64,000 nt of DNA from Balanoglossus misakiensis (Eukaryota; Hemichordata), in the NCBI GenBank assembly GCA_040954595.2, contig CM082579.2, forward strand, positions 14,384,001 through 14,448,000, read 5' to 3'. The translations under genes and the position numbers were made by a program. The notes beneath the pieces are model-generated. The model was not told where the DNA came from and did not search any database. It saw nothing but the letters and a program-made list of their open reading frames with translations. This document shows, piece by piece, positions 11,901 to 23,900 of the stretch; within the stretch, counting starts at the first letter, position 1; the number at the start of each line of letters is the position of its first letter.

Positions 11901-14900
11901 GAGGCCAGGGGAGGTCTCCAAGGGCGAAATAAACATAGCTACCGATGACGAGTCGAATTCGAATCGGACGATGCTTGTTCATAAAAGGCACAGACATAAA
12001 GCTTCGAAGTTTTTTGTCTGTGTAGTAAAGATACGACTAATCAGCCTATAGTGTAACCGTAGACCCTGGAGAAATACCAGAGCACAGCACAATGCAGCAA
12101 ATGGAGTGAAACAAGAACAAAGCTTAGTATCTGCCGCAAACAACGCTAAATCACACATTGACACTCCAAATAGAAGCAAGACAGCCGGGGGGGGGAGGCA
12201 CAGTTGTAGATCGCGGTTTTGACCCGCCCCTTCCACATCCTGTAGATGTTTGTGCGTCCAAGGCATTTTTGATAAAATATAGACTTTTGTTTTTAGCTCG
12301 AGTGTGGCCTAAGTATATCACCGTTCCCACGAAAAATGTCTGTCTTTTTCAAAACGTTGTATTATACTTCTGTGTTATTTGAACTCTAATACAAGTGACA
12401 GTATTAGAGGACAGATTTGGCACAGACAAAATTCGTATTAACAAACCACAGAGAAAACGTCAAAATGGAGCGATTTATAAAATGATCAATTCCACGAGTT
12501 TGCAAATTAAAGTTAAAGAGATACAGTTTCATTGGGTGGATCACTATCCTAGAGCGTCTGGAAGCATGGGTGGATTTTTACCTGGTGTTTGTTTACCTGG
12601 TAAAAATAGGCTATTGTTCTCCCCTGCTTTTCATAGCGGATTTTTTAACACGTCTCCTCGAGATCAAACATTAATGAGCGATTAAAAGCGCTTCGTATAC
12701 TTTTTGTGGGTCGAGTTGTGTTTTTCGTTTTATTTGGTCATTAATTCGATCAGAATGGATTGTTTATTGTTGTATTGTTAAAAGCTTGGATTTTATGTTT
12801 CAGTTGTGCAGAGTGCTTAAGTATGCTCGACTTGCGTGGCAATTCTGCATATTTGGAGCATTCTTTGGAATTTAATTGATTTGGACATGAGTTTGTTGTT
12901 TGGTTGGTCATGGAACAACACGTGACATTGTCTGCATGACATTCTTTAGGGTGTTCCAATTCTGTAAATGACATGAGGTGGTTACATAGGACCATATATG
13001 GCTGAGATGAGAACATATGGCGGCGCTCTTTTTTCGCGTGTGCCACCCACTAAAAATCTGTGATTGGCTACATCTCAATTTGCCATGGTAACTATAGCTA
13101 ATTTTCCATAGGTGACCGTATACCTTTAATTGCCTGTTGGTACTAAACAGCACTCTCCCCGAGTCTAGTGAAACATCATTTTGGGGGATCTGGATTTCGT
13201 GTTCATTATTGCGTGACTGATACGGCGGGTATCGATTGGAATAGGCCCTATCGTTAAAATAGAAGTTCATTCTTGTCGGGCGACCCAGGAAGGCATAAGC
13301 TTGACGTGCCTAAAGTTTGTCGGACATTGTTCGACCATCACGGCTGCAAATTGGTTTAAGTTCGACCCTGGGCCCGGTGTAGCCTGCTCCAATAGAAATG
13401 GAGAAATTAAGTATAAGGCAACAACCCGAATGTGCCACTTTTTCACTCACAGCATCCCTATAAAACCACAGTAAGTGATAAAACAAAAGGTTAGGTCGAC
13501 TTTTCATGTTCTTATGCGCATGAAAAGAAAAGAATGAGACAGGGTCAATGAAGTCTAGTATCGTGTCTTCGTGCACACGAAGACGCCCGAGCCGTTCATC
13601 ATCATGGTATTCCTCGTGGAATCTCTTGGCAAGTGCATGGCGTGTACCGAGTCAGAACATGTAAATACTGACTTCTGCCATAGACGTACCAGGTGCTTCG
13701 ACGAGTTGGCCTTCGGCATTGTGGTTTTTTGGCTTTTCTAGTGAAGCCGAAGGCCAAAACCAAGGACCGTGACTAAACTGAAAAGCCCCCACCCCCCCCC
13801 CCCCATCTCCCCCCCGCCCTCACCAGTTTTTGTAGTAGATATGTTCTTCATGCCTACCCCAATTCTACCGCTGGCTGCGCTGTCACAGTGACCTCAAGCC
13901 AGGTCAAATTTGAGCTAAAAGACCAGTTCCGTCTACATACTCATGAATATTTCTTGGTTTCTTCGCGTATAAACTCAGGAATACTATGCCCCTGAAGCCT
14001 CGGCTGGCTTTGATGCACGTTATCATGTTTTAATTAGTCAAAGACCCACGGTAGCAAAGTAGGTAATTGTCTTTTTTTCACGCGTATCCTTTGGTCATAT
14101 ATTCTGCCTGCAGCCCCCAGCCCTTGCTGCAGTTTGCAGCCCCTCCATCTCCCCTGAACGAGTTTTGGTTTTGCCGATTGAAGTTGAATAACTGGGGAAA
14201 ACGTAGGCAAAATCGACAAATACCGCGACATCCTTTGCCAGGTAAGCGCTGTATGGGTTCCGGGACCGATTTGGCGAAAAAATTGTGGAAAATTGTGGAC
14301 TGGAGACGTCTGGAGTGTAGAAATTCGCTCCGGGCCCAAATCCCGGTCGCTCGTTGTGCGGTTTAGAATAGCTTGGACCTGCAGCCCCGCAAAAACAAAA
14401 ATCGTCCAGGGGAGATGGAGGGGCTGCAAACTGCAGCAACCCCCAGCCCCACATTCGCTGATATAATTGTCACGTACCTCGATAGTTATTATAATTTTTA
14501 GTTAGAGACGGCCTTGTAGACTCGGAATTGTAGACTAGCGACGGCTCAGCTGGCATATCGTACCACTTTTTCTGTTACATTGCCGACCGGCCCGGCGCAA
14601 CTACCGAGGAAAGATACGGGTGTGCTCGTGGGAATTGTCAACTACCCGTTCATCGTTCGACTGCTCAACACAGATCATTGATAACACAATGTCACATTTC
14701 GAACTAATTTTGAAATTCTGGATAAATTCTCCAAATATCCTGTTAATCTGGGATTTTCTTCCATCACCTTGATGCAACTGTATCAGAATTTGTCTTTTAA
14801 GTTTATTCACACCAAAAAAAAACAACAACAGCCATTTCCTGGAAATTGTCATGTTTTCTCTAAAAGAAATAAGCTGAACTTTTTTATTCAAAGGAAACGT

Positions 14901-17900
14901 TCAGCAATTTTTTTTCTCCCCAAAATTCAGGTGAATTTTTCACAGATTCTTTTTTCCCAGAAATTCTGCCGAAATCTACACTAATCACACACTTATTGGA
15001 AAGGTGTAACACAAAATATAGACTTTACAAACAAAAATCTAATGTTATACATTTATGAACCTCTTATTCACCAATATTAAATGTTTTCAAAGAGGAAATG
15101 TATTATTCACGGACTGGAATTTCGAAATTAGTTTGGAACATGTTTGATGTGTTATAAATTGGTTTATTTTCAGATTTTATGGTGGGCACTTGACAGTAAT
15201 TGAGGGTTATTCTGAAAATCGTTATGCTGGAGCAGAGATTGTAAACCAGATTGAAGAGACTTCCAATGAAACAGCGAACCATGGTTGGATTGGTGAGTGT
15301 GTCTTTTAACAGTGTTTGTCAGTGTTCCCAAATAATTTGTGGGTGTATCAAGTGTAAAAAATAACTGGTTTTGGAATTTGACAGTTTACAAGTAAGCACT
15401 GCATAGTAACACTTGAATGATAATTGTCTCAAGATGGTTATTGAAAAGCCTATTTTTTACATCTCAATAACCTCACAAAATCTTGCTATTAAGTGACTCT
15501 GTATGCAGTTTTTCATCCAGATGGAGGGATGAGGGAATTCGCCCACTGTCAGCATGTTGGCACCCCCCTAGAAATTTGTCAAGGGGGAAATGGTGCCCCT
15601 TACAGACTCAGCGATGTCACTCATTCCCCTCCTTGCAAGAGTGCAACTATTCAAGCAAAGGGGGACATATCCCCCCCCCCCCCATCCTGGATGAAACACT
15701 GCTGTATGCATCTTCTTTCTTTATTTCCATTTTATAGGATTTAGTGGACCCAATCGAGATGGCAGTGTGGAATATGATTATTCAGATGGCAGGAAAGGTA
15801 GTGTCTTTGATGGTCGATGGGCAGACACAGAACCTGATGCCTCCACTGGGCAATGTGTGAGGTTAAACCTCTTTGAAAATAATTACCCATTGTATCATGC
15901 AAGATGTGATGATGTCAGTCTGTCAATGTGTGAAGTAGCAGCTTGTGCTGAAGGTAAGTCTGATTCAAATCAGCTAGAATCTTCCCTTACTCGCATCAGG
16001 TCTTTACTTTTCTCGCACTGCTGTAGTCACCTCCCAATATATATACTAAGAGAGAGTGTGTGCAAAAGAGCGGGAGGGAGAGGCTGGGAGGGGAGAGTGA
16101 GAGGGGAGGGAGAGAGAGCTGGAGAGTGACAGGGAGGGAGGGAAGGAGGGTGGTAGTGAGGGAGAGGGGGAGAGAGAACTAGAGGGAGAGGGAGGGGTAG
16201 AGGGGGGTAGGGAGGGAGAGAGAGCTAGAGAGGGGTGGGAGGGAGGGAGAGGGGCGGGAGAGGGGAGGGAGAGGGGCGGGAGAGGGGAGGGAGAGAGCTA
16301 GAGAGGGAGGGGGAGGGGGTGGAAGGGAGGGAAGGAGAGAGAGTTAGAGTCCCCTAAGCAATACAAGATATACTTGGAAGAGCTCACCACTAAAAGTTAA
16401 ACAAGGGGGATCAGATCATGTGATGTCTCCTTGGGTGCAGAATGGTGTTATATTTGAAATTCAAAATTGAGGCCAGTTGTCGCTAGATAATTCCACTCAT
16501 TAATTGTATGGTTATGTTTACTTAACAATTTCTTTTAGACTATTTATGTAATAGAGAACCACCGACCCCGAGGTGGTTCTTGGTTTCGAATTGCCGAGGG
16601 CCGCAGGCCCGAGGCGATTGGAAACCAAGAACCACTGAGGGGGAGGTGGTTCTCTAACTTAAACCACGACCCCCCACAGACATTGTCACCATTGGAGCTT
16701 CGTGTACCACAAAGACGTCGTTTTACTCAACGATTCAATAAAATGAACGAACAAAAGCTTATCAAAAGAGGCTTATTCTTCATTGCTGACTGTGAAATTT
16801 GGTTGGCCACCCCTTTTCCTATAAATGAATCATGTCGTGGGCAGGTAGTTCTAGACCGCCCTGCTGGGCCTTACAAGATCGCCCACGCTTGACAGGTGTT
16901 ACTCTAAATGTTCATGCTTACGTGTCAGAGTGATATGCTAATTTCAAACACTAATTTGCATCAAATTAAACTTTACAGGTGTGTTACGTAGTGTATTATG
17001 GGAAGCGTTACAGCTATTGGGGTTTTGCGTGCACATGGTAAGCTTACGCGAAAATTTTCTAGGCCAAATGCAGAAGGCCTACATGTAAGTGTCACGTTTT
17101 TTTTTTATTTTCCTTCAAATGTCCATGAAATCGATCTGAAGATACATGTAGTTCCGATCTATATCATCTGCGAAAACAAGCGGCTACATGTTGGTAAAGC
17201 AAAAACCGGGTAACAATGCTCTACATGGTACTACTGCCCGTCTGTGTATTGGCCTCCCTGGCTTTTGAACGAACCACTCTCTACGAGCCACAGCGGCAAC
17301 ACGTCTGTATGGTAGCGATATTGGTGAGTAACTCATCTGCGAAAAGACTTGATACCGAAGTGAATCCGTCCGACATTACAAACCCACGTCTGGTGAACAG
17401 CAACAAAAAGTAAGCAGAATTTTGCAAGGTACGCGGGTTTTAGGCCTAAAACAGCCAACCTTGTTACATGTCGGTAGTGAAGCAAAATCGAAGTGAAGCA
17501 TCTGGTTAGAGTAATGCAAGCAAATCTGGGGATAATGTGATTTAGTATAATTTTCTAGAAATTTGTAGTTAATTTATTGCAACGTTAGTTTGTTTCTGGT
17601 GAATTGATTTTTGTCTATTTTATACTTTTATTATCATGTTATGAAGACTCTCGAGAGCCACCAAGACATTAGCTTTGTACGTCAGTAGACAAAACTGTGA
17701 ATGTGAAGCATTGAATGAAATGATCCGGAGACTGTCGCATATCCAGTTCGCTTTCAATTAACATAACAATTACTCTATTCAAATGAAATGTACTTTGAAT
17801 ACAGGTATAGAAGTAAATGTAATTATGCAAATAAAGCATTGTGTATTTGTATTTTTGTTACGACAGGTGAGACTGAGTCCTGCGGTAGTTCTAGAACCCC

Positions 17901-20900
17901 CGGAGGTAGTTCTAGAACTACCCGGGACTTGGTTTTAAACCTGTGGTTTTGTGTGAGACGGAGGTTCTCTCAGTGAATGACTTGTCTATTGAATAGTGTG
18001 ACGTCACGATCGTAGTTTAATTGTATGATCATCTCCTTTGCAACTAAAGACTACTTTTGAACTGTCAGCAGAAAGTCTGATCCTCAAAGAATTTTGTACT
18101 GTAAACAGGAAATTTTCGCGAGCGATACATTTTTGCGAACTATGCGAGAGCCAAAAAACGCGAAAATAAACAAGTTGTGTCAAAATGTTTTTCGAAGATA
18201 GCAATGCCGTGAAATATGAGAATGCGAAAATCAATCATCGCATAACAGTTGCCACTTTTGATATCATGAAAAATTTCCTGTTTTACAGTATGTCATAAAT
18301 ATAAATCAGAAACAAAACTGGGCCAAGTATTTTAAGAATCTGGCATCTGTCACACTGATAGTTTGAGCTTAGAGAATCATAATATGCGGTTCTTGGAATT
18401 TTCGGGTGTGATAAATGTCGTTTCAAAATTTTTACATTTGATTTATACTAATACAAACATTGTTTTATACATGTACATTGGATACTCACTGTTGGTGAAG
18501 TAATTTTATCATCAATGAAATTTCGTCAACTTGATGAGCTGAATCTTTATGACCATTCATCACACAAACATACTCTTTCTTTTTATTTTAATGATATTCA
18601 GGAACATGTGGTGGTTTGGAAACTGGTGAATCGGGGACCTTTCACAGCACTGGATACCCAGATGATAATTATTACATTCTACAAGAATGTATTTGGACAA
18701 TCCAGGGACCTGCAACATCCAGAATAAGTGCTCACTTGTAAACTGTCAAATTCCAAAACCAGTTATTTTTTACAGTAAAACTTGCATAAACCACTAACTC
18801 TGTCTAATCTGGAAACCTGCCTATACAAAACACCTTTTCCCGTCCATTCGACATACAAACACTTTAAAAAAAAAACAGACACATGTATTAGATTTAAATT
18901 CATTTCAACTAAAAAAAAATAATTTGATTTTTTTCTTCCTTATAACAAACATGATTTTTGGTAAACTTTTGAATTAAAGGGCCATTATCTATAACTTCAG
19001 GCTAGTTTATCAGTAATTTTGTTTTGTGTTTATTACACCTCACGTATTATACCGTTTTCGTGATTGGCTGAGACGCGCTCACGTGATATAGAGAAAAAAG
19101 TGATATAACATGGCTAGAGTTGATAAAGCCCTGTCGCGTGCGCTGATATTGCCCACTTGGTTGTTTTGGTGTTCTGGGCACGACTTCTGCGCGTTCCAAA
19201 CTGTCGTTCAATGGCTTCCTTCACGATCAGTCAACTCCTGCATCTATATGGCTTCAAAGCGACACACAGGCTTAACACCTGTTCTACTGGATGATATTTT
19301 ACTGCAAACGGGCAGTAAATACACCAAAATCGCAACCAACAGCGCAGTATTTTCAAAATAATCTAAGTTCGAAGTAGGTATCGTATAATTCTTGGGAGAT
19401 CGAGACATTTTACATTCTCAGCAACGTACGACATATGGACGCGAGTCTACATGCTACATGCTGCAGTGTATGTACGTTCAAATGTTCGGCGTAATAAAAT
19501 TAATAACACATTATGCTCGGGCAACATCACGATTTGAAGCCTGCCCTCGGGCTGGTGATCTCTGACCAAAATATTGATGATACCCTCGCCTGCGGCTCGG
19601 GCATCATCAATATTATGGTCAGAGATCACCATCCCTCATGCAGGCTTCAAATCGTGATATTGCCCTCGCTATCATGTGTTATTATTTAAATTAAACACTT
19701 TTTCTTGTTCCTCTCCTCATGAGTAACCCATCACACCCAGCTCTCTGCTTGTCAACGAGTCATGTGTATGTGTACTGACTGTTGTTATTATTTACGAATG
19801 TTTTCAAACAACAACAATGCCGATTGTGCCCTCATAGGTTTCGTTGAGAAGTTAAGACTATGGATTTAACTCTGCCCTGCGTAGCTGAACAAGAAACTAT
19901 AATTGATACACAGAATAGAAATACTGAAAAATGCAAAAAGTTACAGCTAATGGGGCTTAAGTCATGAAACTGTGTTTATTTTCATGTATATTGGCTTGAG
20001 ACAGCTCACTATTTATGATGTGTGTTGTGACATTTTTTATTCTTTTCAGTTTCTACATTTTGACACTGAACTTTATCATGATACTGTTGTCATTGTCGAG
20101 GTGTCTGTGTTTGACCCATCCAAAGTTCTTGCCACATACAGTGGACCGGACCAGCCTGATGAAGTTATTAGCAGTGGTAATGCAATGTTGGTGAAATTTC
20201 TCTCAGATAGTTCGCATACTGCTACTGGCTTTGAAGCATCTTGGCAAGCAGGTAATACCAAGTTTTATACATAATGTAAAACTGGAAATTTTCGCAAACG
20301 ATAAATTTTCGCGAACTACACATAAACTTTGCATGTGTGGACACAAGGCAACTAAAAGCATTAATGCTCTGTGTTTACCTTAGGCAAATAGTGTCTCTGA
20401 AACGTTTCGAATTTTACCCTACGTGAACCTGGTATAACATTATAGATTGCACATGTAGGCAATATTTGCCCTACCTCGACTGTGATCTTGCTGATGTCCT
20501 GTTTGTGAAGTGTTTCTGTTAAGATGACTTCTTCTTTCTTTCAGTGTATTCTTTGTGTGGTGGGAATTTCATAGCACAGTCATATAAACAGAATCTCAGC
20601 AGTACAGAATATTTGAAGGCAAGAATTATCTCAACAATGAAGATTGTAACTGACAGCTGGCATCATTCACAACAGAATTTGTTGTCACTTTACAGGTAGT
20701 GGATTCAGATGCAATTAATCGTGTGAGTTGTTTTACAGCATGACAAAAATTAGTAATTATATTTTTAAAAATACATTTTATTTTTGTCATTTCTGGTCAA
20801 TTCTCAGTAGTCACTTTTCCGATTTCTTAAAATTTGGTTTACAAGGACCTACAATATTTGTTATTATGGTGTACATAAACATGTGACAAATATCAATACT

Positions 20901-23900
20901 GGGGAGGAGGGGGGTGGGTAGTTTTAGACATTTTTGGTCCAAAAGTCCACTTATGTCAGAAACGGCTCTTCCAGTTGTTTTGGATTTTGGTTTATTGGGA
21001 TGTGAAAATATTCTTTATCAGATGTATTCTTATATTACCTCATCAATGCTAAAGGTGTCCTTATAGGGACGAAGTCTCTCTCTCTCGCTGCCCTTTTCCC
21101 ATTAATTATGTTTGATACAAGACACCGTTTATGTAAGTAAGAATTGTAAGGATCACAGATCTATCTTCTTTTGCCATTCTTTCTGGAAGTTTATAATATA
21201 AGCTAATCTGATACTGGGTCATTATGGAACTTTTTAACAGAAAAAATAACAAAATGTGAAAAAAGTTAAATGAGTTTAATTTGATAACTACATGTATAAC
21301 GACAGAAAGGTTTGACCTAAGGAAGTCATATACAGTTAACAGTCATTTCTTCTGTCGCGTACGACTTTTTATCCAGAAGGCAATTATTATGTGATTTGAT
21401 CCCCTAGCACAAAATAAAAGGCAGCCAGGATTACACCAAACCTGTGGATTGAATTCATTATTCCTTGTTTCGTATTTTTAGCTTGGCTGTCACTTGTGTC
21501 AGCCAAGCTGTAGCAGTAGGTTGATAAGTGTCCGTCTGTCGTCCGGCGTCCGTTGTCCGTCGTCCGTCAACTTTCGGTATTTCAATCTTCTTCGTTAAAA
21601 CGACATTGCATATTTAGCTATAATTTGGTAGGAATGTGTGTTATGGTGCCCCTACCTGATTTTGTAAATTTGGATTTGATGGGGTCATAAATATGCAAAT
21701 TAGATCTAAAATAGAATGTTGGTCAAACATTTTCTTCTCCCTAACTACATGTACGATGGAGCTGAAATTTGGCAGGAATGTGTGTTATGGTGCCCCTACC
21801 TGATTTCATAAATTTGGATATGATCGGGTCATGAATATGCAAATTAGATCTAAAAATATAATTTTTGGTAAAAAATCTTCTTCTCCCTAACTACATGTAC
21901 GATGGAGCTGAAATTTGGTAGAATGTGTGTTATGGTGCCCCTACCTGATTTTGTTTTATTGGAATTTTGATCGGGTCATGAATATGCTAATTAGTACCTT
22001 GGTACTTCCTTTTGATGTTGTTCTTTAGGAATAAATTCTTTCTTTCTTTAGCACAATGAATCAGGCTGAATGTGGATATTAAATACTTGTGATGTCTATG
22101 TTTGGTTTTGTTTAATAGAATACAATTGTTATGATTAAAACCTAGGGTATTCATATCATTGCCCAGCTATAGGTTTCACTGTTAAAGTCAGCAGAGCTCT
22201 TTTGACCGATAGGTCACTTGTTTCTTTAAAGGTTGCCAGGGAATTGAAATTCTGCGTAGTTTTGGCACGATTCAGTCACCAGGGTATGATGTTAGCACTT
22301 ACCCTGATGATGTTATGTGTAGCTGGTTAATCAAGGAACCAACTGGAAGACCATTAACTCTTATCTTTGATGAGAACTTTGGATTAGAGAGGAACACAGA
22401 TGTTGATTACATCATTGTGAGTATCAGATATGATCATGAGTCAGCCATGTTAAAAATATTTGTCATATTAAAAAATTTGTCATATTATTTTGCAGTGATT
22501 TTAGTTTGACAATTTTGGCAGACATTACTTCAAACTATACAACTTTGGAACACAATTTGGAAATTTAATTAATCACATATATACTGTAAAACGGGATACT
22601 TTTGCAACATGAAATTTTCGCGTTATCAAAAGAGGCAAGTGTTATGCAACAATAACTTTTCACGTTCTTGTATTTCACTGCATCATTATCCCCGAAAAAC
22701 ATTTTTACGCAACTTTTTATTTTCATGTTTTGATGGCTCTCACGTAGATCGCGAAAATTTATTGTTTGCGAACATTTCCCATTTTACAGTATGTTGAGTA
22801 GCTGTTACAGCAGGAAATGCAACAAGGATTGAATACTATAAAATTTTCGTGAACGATAAATTTTCGTAAACTATGTGAGAGCCAAAAAATATGAAAATAA
22901 AAAGTCGCTTAAAATGCTTCAGAGATAACAATGCAGTAAAATATGCCAATGTGAAAATTAATTGTCGCGTAACAGTAGCCACCTTTGATATCGCGAAAAT
23001 TTCCTGTTGTGAAGATTTCCCGTTTTACGGTATTTACAATGCATGCTTAATTTGTCTTTGTTTCTGAAGGTATACAATGGTACTGAGAGTGATGATGATG
23101 TCATTATTGGTCCATGGAGTGGCAATTCTGATGGAGTCATTGATGGCACTGTGCCACCACCCGATTGCCGTACAGACATTGGACACTTTTCGGTTGTGTT
23201 CAGGAGTAGTAGAACACGACCAGCTAAAGGATTCAGGGCTTCATTTTCACCAGGTACACATACTGTAAAACACTTTATTTTCACGAGTTGAAATTTTTCG
23301 CGACATCGAGAGAGGCCACTGTTTCGCCAGTGTTAATTTTCGCGTTCTCTTATTTCATTCATTGCATCTTTATCTTCAAAAAAATTACGCAACTTTTTAT
23401 TTTCACGCTATTTTGGCTCTCGCGTATTTCGCGAAAATCTCTTGCTCGCGAAAATAAAGTGTTTTACAGTAACTTACTAACATTTCAGAAAAAGTTGTTA
23501 CAGAATTCTTAGAAACACACTCTCCCTTTATTCCTTGTGATTTAGAGTCATTAATTGAAAGGTGCAAATGTTTTTGAATTTTTACGAAACTTCAAAGAGC
23601 TGGAAAAACAGAGACAGTAATTTCTTACAATTGCAATGCAATTTTGGACCATTGACAGGAATGGCAACACTCTTGTATCACACTCAATAAAGTGATGGGG
23701 TCGTCGCACTGCGTTTGTTTGTTTATAAACATTGCAATTCATCCACAAATCCCTGAAATTAGACAGCCACGACCTACTAGGATCTTCAGTTGCTGTCATG
23801 GACAGTCTAGGATACTGTCAGCTGCTTCGTTCATTCTAAGAATTATCTTATTTGAGGGATTTGTGGATGAATTGTAATGTTTATAAACAAACGCATTGCG

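Larger units (their letters stand above)
9777..15173 (+). other. Intron within the lectin domain, 5.4 kb; no host gene recognised
   Basis: Contains simple repeats near 10321-10440, a partial repeat at about 12955-13125, C-runs at 13790-13806 and a foldback element at 14113-14450. A small inverted repeat TTGGCCTTCGGC...GCCGAAGGCCAA lies at 13710-13759. I see no additional exon-like block with conserved domain residues on either strand. Confidence 0.6.
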
